Shown: positions 10,367-17,647 of the stretch, piece by piece
How positions within the stretch are numbered: position 1 is the stretch's first letter
Layout: every line of letters starts with the position of its first letter
Notes under the pieces: generated by a model
Databases searched by the model: none
Seen by the model: only the letters and a program-made list of their open reading frames with translations
Told to the model about the DNA's origin: nothing
Source of the DNA: Croceivirga radicis
Lineage (GTDB): Bacteria; Bacteroidota; Bacteroidia; Flavobacteriales; Flavobacteriaceae
Direction: 5' to 3'
Assembly: GCF_002072105.2 (NCBI RefSeq)
Contig: NZ_MTBC01000010.1
Span: 62,001-126,000, forward strand
DNA length: 64,000 nt
Position numbers and translations under genes: made by a program

Positions 10367-10398
10367 TTTGGTGTAATCTAAAAAGGGTTGTATATTTG
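10367..10398 (+). promoter_or_regulatory. Bacteroidota-type sigma-A promoter for tRNA-fMet
   Basis: TTTG at 10367-10370 and TATATTTG (fits TAnnTTTG) at 10391-10398 are 20 nt apart, matching the Bacteroidota -33/-7 consensus. It lies about 85 nt upstream of the tRNA and points towards it. Confidence 0.75.
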
Positions 10399-10481
10399 CC
10401 AACCGATTCGCAAAAAGATACGTTCTTGAATCGATTTGAACTGACAATTTGGTTTCTACGCGAGCAACATTAAACATACAT

Positions 10482-10554
<73 letters not shown>

Positions 10555-10577
10555 CTAAGGCTAAGGCCAACAGAAAC

Positions 10578-10607
10578 AACGGTTCGTCCAAAACGAGCCG
10601 TTTTTTT
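10578..10607 (+). terminator. Intrinsic terminator after tRNA-fMet
   Basis: A 10-bp stem (AACGGTTCGT / ACGAGCCGTT, one G-T pair) with a 5-nt loop runs into seven T residues. Confidence 0.85.
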
Positions 10608-10636
10608 ATGCCTTAAATTTCCGAATTTTTAGCTGC

Positions 10637-10660
10637 CGTACACGATTTCGTACACGATTC
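10637..10660 (+). repeat. Tandem 12-bp direct repeat beside integrase remnant
   Basis: CGTACACGATTT and CGTACACGATTC stand head to tail immediately before the integrase fragment. The second form recurs exactly once more in the window, at 28941-28952. Tandem short repeats next to an integrase gene suggest arm-type binding sites; this is inference. Confidence 0.6.
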
Positions 10661-10664
10661 CACA

Positions 10665-11002
10665 ATAAAGAAAGACTTTAGCCAACCAAAAATATTTACT
10701 GGTGGCGAAGATTTTTTCAAATGGGAAGATCTATCCTTGATAGAAAAATCCGCCGCTCTAAAAAAGGAATGGTACATCGATTGGTCCTAAAGAGACCCAA
10801 AAACCAAGAAACTAAAACGCCAAAATGATTTAAGGGCCTTTGAATCTTATTGTGCTGATAAGGGATATGTTAAGACCAATTTTGTGCAAAATACTTCCAA
10901 AGCGAAAACAAAGAAAAAGCTGAAGAAAATTCTATTGAAGCACAGACGTTATGGTATTTATATCCAAAATATTTCAAGGCGGTTTAGCAAATCCCTTTTT
11001 TG
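10665..11002 (+). pseudogene. Decayed tyrosine integrase, N-terminal fragment
   Basis: A frame with one in-frame TAA at 10788 reads FSQPKIFTGGEDFFKW, then KSAALKKEWYIDWS, stop, RDPKTKKLKRQNDLRAFES. This is the arm-binding N-terminal part of Bacteroidota phage/island integrases (pattern W-Y-I...RDP.TGK.KR). No start codon, no core-binding or catalytic domain (R..H-x-x-R...Y) follows, so it is a truncated relic. Its place just after tRNA-fMet fits an old island insertion at that tRNA. Confidence 0.7.
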
Positions 11003-11136
11003 AACTTTTATGTAAGATGTTTCGGAAAATCCATTGGACCTCTTTAAACGCTAACTTTGGACATTTGATTCGCTATTAAATAATAAAAGATTACGTAGTA
11101 ACATTTTATTTTTTATAACAACATATCTTCTACCAA

Positions 11137-12246
11137 TTATTTAAGGAAAATGGTTTTTTTCGTTTCTGCACTTTTTTTAGCTGCATCTAGTATTTCCACA
11201 ACTAGCATATTGTTTTCAAGCGAGTTTAGATCAAATTCATTCAGTGTAATTTCTTCTCTTATAACTGCTGCCAGTAGTGAAAAAGGGTCATCATAAGGCG
11301 CTTTTCTTTCTTCTAGTTTCATCACCTCTTCTTGGTAACCATCGTAACCTTCAGAAATTCTCAAGCGCAGGTCATGCCTATTATCTGCATATACCGCTCC
11401 AACCGTTCCATAAATCTCCATGTCTTTTCTTCCGATAGGCCAATTCCAAGAGCCTTGTATTACCGCTACCGCATCATCATACTGTAACAGTATAATAGAT
11501 TCATCATTTACTTTGGGGTTATTTTCGGGTTGCAGTTGTTGAGAGATAGCGGTTACGCTATTAGGCCGTTTACCGTCCATAAACCACGATAAAATATTAA
11601 CCCCATAACAACCAAAATCCACTTCTGCACCACCACCATTTTGAATGGGATCTGTTAACCAATCTAAAAATTCCTCGTTAACACCAATCTTTTTTGGTCC
11701 TTTATGACCGTCATGAACCATTATCTTTCTAATAGCACCAATTTTATTTTTGTTCTTAACTATTTCATACGCTTTATGAGTTGTGGGGTACCAAGTTGTT
11801 TCATAATTGGTTAAAAGGTGAATTTTGTATTCTTCTGCCAAGGCCTTCATTTTTGTAGCATGATCTATACTAACCGCTAATGGTTTCTCTACCATTACAT
11901 GGATGCCTCTTGGCGCAGCCGCCTCAACCACCTGTAAATGTTCGTAAATAGTACCAAATGCGGTTACCGCTTCTGGTTTTACTTTATCCAGCATTTCGTC
12001 TAAAGAAGTATACACCAAATCCATTGAAAAATTATGTTCATCCGCGTAACGTTGAGCAAGCTCCTTATTGGGCTCTACTATACCAACAATTTCAATGTCG
12101 CCACGCGGCTCACTACCAAAAATCCAATGCACGTGGGTATGTGTTAAGCCTATGATGCCCACCCTTAAAGCTTGATCAGTATTTTGACCATAAAGGATTG
12201 TGTTTAATAGCAATAAGCTTAATAAGAATACTATTTTTTTCCTCAT
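11137..12246 (-). CDS. Exported Gfo/Idh/MocA-family oxidoreductase
   Basis: A 369-residue protein with a signal peptide (MRKKIVFLLSLLLLNTILYG, then QNTD). The nucleotide-binding fold follows: RVGIIGLTHTHVHW, where the usual GxGxxG is altered to GLTHTH, then the family lysine in VEKPLAV and a C-terminal alpha/beta domain with GGGAEVDFGCYGVNILSWF. Such secreted MocA-like proteins in Bacteroidota act on sugars, but the altered glycine motif makes NAD(P) use uncertain. It stands alone between the integrase relic and the first cassette block. Confidence 0.85.
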   Translation of the reverse strand: MRKKIVFLLSLLLLNTILYGQNTDQALRVGIIGLTHTHVHWIFGSEPRGDIEIVGIVEPNKELAQRYADEHNFSMDLVYTSLDEMLDKVKPEAVTAFGTIYEHLQVVEAAAPRGIHVMVEKPLAVSIDHATKMKALAEEYKIHLLTNYETTWYPTTHKAYEIVKNKNKIGAIRKIMVHDGHKGPKKIGVNEEFLDWLTDPIQNGGGAEVDFGCYGVNILSWFMDGKRPNSVTAISQQLQPENNPKVNDESIILLQYDDAVAVIQGSWNWPIGRKDMEIYGTVGAVYADNRHDLRLRISEGYDGYQEEVMKLEERKAPYDDPFSLLAAVIREEITLNEFDLNSLENNMLVVEILDAAKKSAETKKTIFLK

Positions 12247-12544
12247 TTATGTCTTTTTTATAGTTTCTGATGATGATAAATTAGTGGTACCCAAACCGTG
12301 AAAAGATACAAGCCTTTAAGTTTGCCCTGAGTACCACTGCTAGAATTTAAATCAAATTAAAACTTTCTGAAAAATAAATTTAAAGATTTAACGGACTTTC
12401 TAAATATACGCCGAGTAATGTAGTACTTTACCTTAAACCATTCATTCTACCCACTGATTATTATAACTGAATAAAAAATGAAAACAATAGTAATGGATAG
12501 TCCATAATAAGTTAGGATTGGTAGAAAATCCTTTTTTTGAACTT
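12247..12544. other. Intergenic stretch without a gene; ends in a partial element B
   Basis: I see no ORF with coding character here. Only the last ~40 bases are notable: TAGAAAATCC and TTTTTTTGAACTTT at 12521-12545 are the tail of the repeated element B described below. Confidence 0.6.
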
Positions 12545-12611
12545 TCAACGTCTAGTGTAACAAGCGTAGCTTCCCGCAGGGTGCTATGATTTGTCACACA
12601 TTGTTATGTTC
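12545..12611 (-). repeat. attC-like hairpin closing the cassette of gene 12604-13233
   Basis: A compact 66-bp imperfect inverted repeat: TAGTGTAACAAGCGTAGC pairs with GCTATGATTTGTCACACATT. Its gene-side end is the box GTTATGTTC (12603-12611), which overlaps the gene's stop codon and is the exact reverse complement of GAACATAAC at 13244-13252 in front of the same gene. The length and layout resemble integron attC sites. Confidence 0.65.
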
Positions 12612-13233
12612 TTTTTATTTTAAATTTAATTCCTTTCTCACAAGTCGTTATTATTCCCCAATTAAAATGACGTTTTATTCCGATTTGTCTTGTAAGCCAA
12701 GAATCATGGAGTAGTTTCTCATTGGATTTTATATAAGTTAGATACTTCGTAGCCTTTTCCTCATCATTAAAAGAAATCAAAATTTCTTCTACCTTTTGAT
12801 AATTCCATTTGAAAGTTATATTCAAAGGAACTTCATTATAAGGCATATTCACACACTCAACAACTGTAATTTGCTTTTGAATTGATATTTTAGGATTACA
12901 ATACCAATTAAGCATTTCTAGCTTCCCTTCTAGTGTAGCATTTTCTGTGAAAAATGTAACTCCTTTATCAGGCATTGAAATACTTAATTCATTTTCAACA
13001 TTTAGGACATCTCTTTTAAGTTCCTCGTAGACACTTCCTTTAAAAGCATTCAAATTCTCAGACAAGAAAAAATCTAATTCTGTTAAGTCATTTATTTTTT
13101 GACCGTTATATTCAATCCCATTAGATAAAACAGAATCTCTAAGTTCGACTAGTTTTTCCTCAAAAAAAGAACGTCCAGAGGATACCTCTGTAGCAAGATT
13201 CATATCACATAAATAACTTCTGTCTAAATTCAT
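12604..13233 (-). CDS. Hypothetical cassette protein, 209 aa
   Basis: I do not recognise the family. The protein is soluble, acidic/lysine-rich, has no signal peptide or membrane segment, and its N-terminal half is rich in Glu/Leu helices (FFEEKLVELRDSVL). The first ATG is used; a second at 13203 is possible. It is a single-gene unit, bounded by the matching boxes GTTATGTTC/GAACATAAC, with its TAA stop lying inside the downstream box. Base composition is more AT-rich than the housekeeping genes nearby. Confidence 0.6.
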   Translation of the reverse strand: MNLDRSYLCDMNLATEVSSGRSFFEEKLVELRDSVLSNGIEYNGQKINDLTELDFFLSENLNAFKGSVYEELKRDVLNVENELSISMPDKGVTFFTENATLEGKLEMLNWYCNPKISIQKQITVVECVNMPYNEVPLNITFKWNYQKVEEILISFNDEEKATKYLTYIKSNEKLLHDSWLTRQIGIKRHFNWGIITTCEKGIKFKIKRT

Positions 13234-13243
13234 TTTTTCAATT

Positions 13244-13436
13244 GAACATAACGCTCAGGCTATGAGTAGTGCGGGATTGAAAAGCGCTAGTTTTCAATTT
13301 GGTACGAACCCAAGCGAACCATTTTTAAATTTGTTTTTTGTTGTTTACCAATTTACCAAATTGTGAGCGTTGTTGTAAGAAAATCACTTTCGTCTTAAAA
13401 AACAGCCCGCATTACTTATAGGCGTTGTTGGCAATA
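13244..13436 (-). repeat. attC-like hairpin between cassettes 13438 and 12604
   Basis: The outer arms pair: GGCTATGAGTAGTGCGGG (13258-13275) with CCCGCATTACTTATAGGC (13406-13423). The gene-side box TTGTTGGCAATA (13425-13436) is the exact 12-bp reverse complement of TATTGCCAACAA at 14094-14105, in front of the same gene. The other end carries GAACATAAC, the 5' box of the next cassette. About 190 bp long with further structure in the loop. Confidence 0.7.
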
Positions 13437-13437
13437 G

Positions 13438-14076
13438 TTATTTATTTAATTTATTGGTCACAATTGATAAAAAAACATCTCCAATTTCTTTTTTTTCAGA
13501 ATTTATATTCGCTAAATAAAAACGTTTAGTCATTTTGTTCGGATTCTTACTGTCAGCACTAATTTTTGAGTATCTAAATCCTAACATATTAGACTTTAAT
13601 ATTTTACCTTTTATTTTATCAAGGTAAAATATCGAATCGGCATATGTATATTTACCTCTATAGTAGTTATTTCCATAACTTTCTAGAGTGTTTTCGACGA
13701 TTAAATATTTTCCACTTTCTCCAAAACTTATTGAAAGATAATATTCAGGTCCGCCAGCAATGGAATAAGGAGTTTCAACTATTAAAAGTGGATTGCCGTT
13801 ATTATTAAATTTTTCTTGAATAAGATAGATTGATGTAATTAAGAATAAAAAAAATACTCCAATAATTGAGTTTTGTAATTTTTTCAGTTTTTTTATTTGA
13901 CTGTATTCTTTTATCTCTTTAACCAAATTAATTAAAAAGAAAACAAAGGATAATCCAAACAATACTCTAGTAAATGATGAAAAAAATAGGTAATCATTAT
14001 AATAAGAATAGAAAACTACAAAAGTGAAAAATATTCCGAATGAAATATAGAGTAGAGTTTTAAGTTTTTTAGTCAT
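13438..14076 (-). CDS. Hypothetical membrane protein, 212 aa (cassette cargo)
   Basis: Unknown family. Three membrane helices are visible (residues ~8-24, ~30-50 and ~67-88), separated by a short Lys/Glu loop, then a ~120-residue extracytoplasmic domain rich in Tyr/Gly/Ser (YYLSISFGESGKYLIVENTL). Single-gene unit bounded by 12-bp matching boxes at 13425 and 14094. An element B copy lies directly upstream and may hold its promoter. Confidence 0.65.
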   Translation of the reverse strand: MTKKLKTLLYISFGIFFTFVVFYSYYNDYLFFSSFTRVLFGLSFVFFLINLVKEIKEYSQIKKLKKLQNSIIGVFFLFLITSIYLIQEKFNNNGNPLLIVETPYSIAGGPEYYLSISFGESGKYLIVENTLESYGNNYYRGKYTYADSIFYLDKIKGKILKSNMLGFRYSKISADSKNPNKMTKRFYLANINSEKKEIGDVFLSIVTNKLNK

Positions 14077-14093
14077 CTCTATTCAGTTTTAAT

Positions 14094-14190
14094 TATTGCC
14101 AACAATTGGATATCCGTAATAACGAATATCTCTTTGGTATAAAACTACTAAATCTTAGACGGGCAGAAAATCCCTTTTTTTGAACTTTAT
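14094..14190 (-). repeat. Element B copy (palindrome plus conserved core)
   Basis: In plus orientation: CAACAATT, an imperfect palindrome GATATCCGTAATAACGAATATC, the core TATAAAACTACTAAATCTTA, then GACGGGCAGAAAATCCC and TTTTTTTGAACTTT. A nearly identical copy lies at 15938-16031 and others at 31074, 33031, 16911, 40281 and 55046. It sits between the start of gene 13438-14076 and the preceding unit. Confidence 0.8.
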
Positions 14191-14263
14191 ATCAAATAGC
14201 ACCTTTTTACAAATTTTCATAGGCAACCTTACTGTAATTTGTTCATCTAATATAGAAACAATA

Positions 14264-14695
14264 ATGAGAAGGTTACTATTATTACTCGTCATTACAACTA
14301 TTTGGTGTTCATGTTCAAGTTCCAGCGAATCGAACGATTTTGGAATGGAACTGTATTATGAACTCACTTCTTTGAATTCCGGAATGTCTGGGAAAATATT
14401 GGAGAAAGAAGAATTGGATTTTCGAGAGTCTATCGAATTTTTCCCCGATAGTACCTTTATCAAGCAAAGAGTATATCAAGATAGCACTTCCACTGCCTCG
14501 GGTAAATACGGTTCGTTTATTTCGGATGGAAATGATTATCTTAAGTTGAAATATTCCAAAGATAGTTACCTTATCCAAACCTGTGGAAATTCCATGGTTG
14601 AATACTTGCGTATTCTTAGCGAATCAGAAATTTACAATGGTGGATATTTACCCTGCGACGGACCAGGGTATTATTATACGAGAACTAGGAAGTAG
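14264..14695 (+). CDS. Hypothetical lipoprotein, 143 aa (opposite to the cassettes)
   Basis: The start at ATG 14264 gives MRRLLLLLVITTIWCSCSSS, a lipoprotein signal with Cys 15 or 17; the longer frame from 14180 would bury it. The mature part contains SIEFFPDSTFIKQRVYQDST and SGKYGSF, a pattern common in small Bacteroidota lipocalin-like lipoproteins, but I cannot name the family. It is the only plus-strand gene in this block. Copies of the element B tail lie in direct orientation on both sides (14167-14188 and 14739-14758). Confidence 0.65.
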   Translation: MRRLLLLLVITTIWCSCSSSSESNDFGMELYYELTSLNSGMSGKILEKEELDFRESIEFFPDSTFIKQRVYQDSTSTASGKYGSFISDGNDYLKLKYSKDSYLIQTCGNSMVEYLRILSESEIYNGGYLPCDGPGYYYTRTRK

Positions 14696-14738
14696 CTCCA
14701 ATTTGAACTTTTTAAATCCCACACTTCGACATTGTGTT

Positions 14739-14758
14739 AATCCTTTTTTTGAACTTTT
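14739..14758. repeat. Detached element B tail
   Basis: AATCCTTTTTTTGAACTTTT matches the end of element B (14169-14189) and lies in direct repeat with it around the plus-strand lipoprotein gene. A further loose copy (ATTTGAACTTTTT) is at 14701. Confidence 0.6.
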
Positions 14759-14769
14759 AAATTAAAACA

Positions 14770-15429
14770 TCATTTGATTCGAAGGTTTTCCATTTCAATC
14801 TTGAAAGACTCTTCCATCAAACGATACGTCTTCGTCTTCCGTCCTACTAGCATCTTCTCTGCTAGTGCTTTTGACTTTGCAATTCCATACTGTGAAAAAT
14901 CTCTTGCCACCTCAAGATTTCCGATATATAAGTTAATATCTTTCATTAGTAATGCAAATCTACGACTATTGAAAATCTCATATTTGCCCAGTAATTTGTA
15001 ATCTTGATTTTCTATAACATCTTCAACAGAGATTTTGTCAAAAGGGTCTGGAAAATTTTCAAAATCTGAGTAAAATTGCGGACTAACGTTTAGAAAAGTT
15101 TCCAAAATGTTTTGGACCTGCTTCACATTCCTTTCCTCCTCTGTATAAAATTCCCATGTCCCAACTGATAGTCGTTCCCTAAAAAAACATTCAGTTACCT
15201 TCTTTTTTTCAATTGGTTTGTCGTGCTCATAAAGTGGTAAAAAATCGAAATGGATTCCTGTTTCACAATAAATACATCCTCCCATCCAACTACCGTACAT
15301 CCCAAATAATTTCACCAAATGATTTTCCTCTATTCTTCTGTAATCGAAGCCGTTTCCAGTCCAACCCAATTCCTTCATTTTTGGTGAGAAATGCTTATTT
15401 ACGAGTTTTCTAAATTTAGTTGCATTCAT
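14770..15429 (-). CDS. DUF4304-like hypothetical protein
   Basis: About 219 residues from ATG 15429 (MNATKFRKLVNKHFSPKMKE); a longer frame would need a TTG start at 15459 that overlaps repeat sequence. The opening LVNKHFSPKMKELGWTGNGFDYRRI resembles DUF4304 proteins, which are often found near toxin or phage loci, but the match is by eye only. No signal peptide or membrane segment. Upstream is AAAGCGTTAGGTCC, a short junction; the boxes on its two sides do not match, so this unit may be rearranged. Confidence 0.55.
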   Translation of the reverse strand: MNATKFRKLVNKHFSPKMKELGWTGNGFDYRRIEENHLVKLFGMYGSWMGGCIYCETGIHFDFLPLYEHDKPIEKKKVTECFFRERLSVGTWEFYTEEERNVKQVQNILETFLNVSPQFYSDFENFPDPFDKISVEDVIENQDYKLLGKYEIFNSRRFALLMKDINLYIGNLEVARDFSQYGIAKSKALAEKMLVGRKTKTYRLMEESFKIEMENLRIK

Positions 15430-15494
15430 TTTAGTAAAATAAAGCGTTAGGTCCCACAATGATCCTTATCTTGAACTTTATCTGAGAAATCCTT

Positions 15495-15926
15495 TCATTT
15501 ATTAAAGCTTTTATTTCGTGATGGGTTAAGATTATTAATTAGATAAATTTCTAAAGCAGAAGCAAGACAAAAATGCTCATTAGGGAAGCCAATGGTTAAA
15601 ATACCAGTTAATTCCTGCCATTTTTCTGTTGGTAAATATTTGTTAGGATTTAGTTGAAGATTTTTGTTGACTTTAAAATATCTTTTTAGACGAAAACCCA
15701 AACCGTGGTTTTTATAAATTCCTGAACCTTTACTAATACCAACACCAATATAAATTACTTCGTCATTCTTTAAGAGCGCATAACATCCTTGTTTATCGTG
15801 ATTAGGTATAGTTCCGTTAAAATTCCATTCAGATTTTTCCCAAGTAGGATTTTCTCCGATTTTTGGGTTCCAATAACGACTAAAAAAGTCATTTGTAACT
15901 GAATTTAAAAGGTCTTTTGTAATCAT
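15495..15926 (-). CDS. GIY-YIG-like nuclease-fold protein, 143 aa
   Basis: The middle shows a GIY-YIG-like core: GCYALLKNDEVIYIGVGIS (GIY strand altered to GCY-A, then YIG), an arginine in LGFRLKRYF and the C-terminal ALEIYLINNLNPSRNK with the conserved Glu and Asn. The family cuts DNA by a single-strand nick mechanism; activity here is inferred. Cargo of an accessory unit with an element B copy directly upstream. A second, longer GIY-YIG gene is its neighbour at 16073. Confidence 0.7.
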   Translation of the reverse strand: MITKDLLNSVTNDFFSRYWNPKIGENPTWEKSEWNFNGTIPNHDKQGCYALLKNDEVIYIGVGISKGSGIYKNHGLGFRLKRYFKVNKNLQLNPNKYLPTEKWQELTGILTIGFPNEHFCLASALEIYLINNLNPSRNKSFNK

Positions 15927-15937
15927 CTCTCAAATAT

Positions 15938-16031
15938 GTGGCAACAATTAAATATCCGTTATAACGGATATCTCTTTTGTATAAAACTACTAAATCTTAG
16001 ACGGGCAGAAAATCCCTTTTTTTGAGCTTTT
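15938..16031 (-). repeat. Element B copy with a perfect 20-bp palindrome
   Basis: ATATCCGTTATAACGGATAT (15952-15971) is a perfect palindrome. It is followed by the core GTATAAAACTACTAAATCTT and the AAATCCC/TTTTTTTGAGCTTT tail. It differs from the copy at 14094 at only a few positions. Confidence 0.85.
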
Positions 16032-16047
16032 GATTACCTCAGTGCTA

Positions 16048-16057
16048 TGTTGTGTGC
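16048..16057 (-). repeat. Cassette-end box of gene 16073
   Basis: TGTTGTGTGC is the exact reverse complement of GCACACAACA at 16911-16920 in front of the same gene. No full hairpin remains here; the box is followed directly by sequence leading to the element B tail, so the attC-like site may be truncated. Confidence 0.6.
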
Positions 16058-16072
16058 AGTACTTTCACACGT

Positions 16073-16888
16073 TTAATTTGCATTATATCCAAATTTGCGA
16101 CTTAACAATGTTTCTTTCCACCAACTTTCTCGTTCAATTATTACTTCACTTTCAGTTGTTGACTTGAATATATCTAAAATTGAAAATCGGAAGTTTTGTT
16201 TTATGTGGTCAAATTCTAAAGTTTTGAGTTCTTTATTTCCACCATTGCCAGTTTTAACGTAAGATTTCCAACGATTTAAAATCATTTCATCACCATATGC
16301 GGAACCAACATACATTTTTCCGTTGGAAACATCCGTAATTAGATAAACGCCTTTTTGGTTTTGTAGAGCTGTTTTCCAAGTGTCTTTTGTAATCACTCTT
16401 GAAAGTTCTTTCCAAGATATATTTACTTTGTCATAGCCTGGAAAAATATCGTTGTCAAAAACATCTGGCAAAATTTGAGCAATTTCGCAATCGTCTATTA
16501 CCGAAGTAGCTTTTCGCACCATATTCTGCGATTTGTTTTTAAATCTTACTATTATCCGTCCAAAATATTTTTCGTATTCCGTCAGCGTTTCGTATTCGTA
16601 GCCAATCCCGTTTTGGATGTTCAAATCTTTTGTTACTCTGCCCATATGGAATAGAAGCCAAAGATTTTCATTGTTTTTTATGCGAATAAATCCAATTGTG
16701 GTTTGTCCGTTTTTATAGGACTTCATTTTGTTGTGATTCCAATAATGTCCGCCAAGAATAGTGTCCATTTCATTATTCTTAAACATCTCTATTGGGTTCC
16801 AATTCCCCTCAAACATTAGATTAAATCTGATTTTAGTATTATCAAGATTATCCAATTTTAGAATGTCATTTAACTTGATGCTATTCAT
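16073..16888 (-). CDS. GIY-YIG nuclease family protein, 271 aa
   Basis: The ATG at 16888 (MNSIKLNDILKLDNLDNTK) is preferred; the frame extends to 16921 but would overlap the cassette box. The C-terminal domain is GIY-YIG: KGVYLITDVSNGKMYVGSA (GVY...YVG), Arg in LNRWKSYV, Glu in ESEVIIERESWWKETLL and a terminal Asn-rich FGYNAN. The N-terminal ~160 residues are a separate unknown domain also seen fused to GIY-YIG in many bacteria. Single-gene unit with exactly matching 10-bp boundary boxes. Confidence 0.8.
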   Translation of the reverse strand: MNSIKLNDILKLDNLDNTKIRFNLMFEGNWNPIEMFKNNEMDTILGGHYWNHNKMKSYKNGQTTIGFIRIKNNENLWLLFHMGRVTKDLNIQNGIGYEYETLTEYEKYFGRIIVRFKNKSQNMVRKATSVIDDCEIAQILPDVFDNDIFPGYDKVNISWKELSRVITKDTWKTALQNQKGVYLITDVSNGKMYVGSAYGDEMILNRWKSYVKTGNGGNKELKTLEFDHIKQNFRFSILDIFKSTTESEVIIERESWWKETLLSRKFGYNAN

Positions 16889-16910
16889 TGTCAGTTGTTT
16901 TTTTTGTATG

Positions 16911-16975
16911 GCACACAACAATTAAATACCCGTAATAACGAATATCGCTTTTACATAAAACTACTAAATCCAACA
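16911..16975 (-). repeat. Element B copy, right end of the first cassette block
   Basis: Starts with the box GCACACAACA, then AATTAAATACCCGTAATAACG, a degenerate palindrome, and ATAAAACTACTAAATCC. The tail is lost. Beyond this point the sequence changes to non-repeat DNA. Confidence 0.7.
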
Positions 16976-17039
16976 CAAGTAAAATAGCCTATTCATTTGC
17001 AATTCTTCTAGTAATATACTTTTGCTCTTTTTTCCTATC

Positions 17040-17144
17040 TTAGGCACTAGGTTTAGTAAATGACCAAAACATGAAGCAGAAGACCATAACCAAAATAATA
17101 ACCACTCCCCAGGCAAACGCTGTTTTTCGTGAATAAAAAATCAT
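17040..17144 (-). CDS. Possible small membrane peptide, 34 aa
   Basis: Reads MIFYSRKTAFAWGVVIILVM, continuing through one hydrophobic helix to FTKPSA and a stop. It overlaps the start of the HsdR fragment on the other strand. It could be the remaining N-terminus of a truncated membrane protein. Too short to be sure it is translated. Confidence 0.3.
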   Translation of the reverse strand: MIFYSRKTAFAWGVVIILVMVFCFMFWSFTKPSA

Positions 17145-17512
17145 TGTCGGAAAGAGATATATGCTCTAAATTCATCAACCCCGCCATACAGCAAGCGGGC
17201 TGGAATATGCGCTCTCAGGTAAGAGAAGAAGTTTCTTTTACGGATGGCCGTATCATAGTTCAAGGTAAATTATACGCCCGGGGCAAACAGAAAAGAGCAG
17301 ATTACATTCTTTATTATAAGCCCAACATTCCCATTGCTATAAGCGAAGCTAAAGACAATAGGCATAAAGTTGGTGATGGCATGCAGCAGGCCTTGGAGTA
17401 TTCAGAAATACTTCAAATTCCATTTGTATTCACTTCAAATGGGGACTTTTTTTTTATCTATTACGGTTTGGTAGACGCAGTTCGTGAGTTAAAACATAAA
17501 GACTCCATTTGA
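17129..17512 (+). pseudogene. Orphan N-terminal nuclease domain of a type I restriction subunit (HsdR-like, truncated)
   Basis: 127 residues from a GTG start match the N-terminus of EcoEI-type HsdR: SERDICSKFINPAIQQAGW, REEVSFTDGRIIVQGKLYAR, GKQKRADYILYYKPNIPIAI, SEAKDN, GDGMQQALEYSEILQIPFVF, TSNGD. The PD-(D/E)xK residues (Asp in ADYILY, Glu-x-Lys in SEAK) are intact. Full HsdR is about 800 residues or more with a helicase motor; here the frame ends soon after TSNGDFFFI with an unrelated tail. No hsdM or hsdS is present. It is either a relic or a stand-alone nuclease domain working with the helicase that follows 135 nt later. Confidence 0.75.
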
Positions 17513-17647
17513 CGTTTGAACAGCTTTATCTTTAAACCAAATAAAATTTTTAGTATCCCTAGCCGTTAGTTATAAAAACAGACCAACACCAACATTTTAA
17601 TCCTAAAGACCAAATAGGTTTAAAAAAAGGTTCTTTACCCATAGACA

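Noticed and set aside
10665-11002. Active integrase gene
   Set aside because: No start codon, an in-frame TAA and no catalytic domain, so only a relic.
13244-13436. Hairpins as simple rho-independent terminators
   Set aside because: They are 65-200 bp with distant arms, lack U-tracts next to the stem, and have boxes matched to the gene's 5' side, which terminators would not need.
14094-14190. Insertion sequence or transposase remnant as explanation of element B
   Set aside because: No transposase-like frame, no terminal inverted repeats with target duplication were found; a MITE-type origin cannot be excluded.
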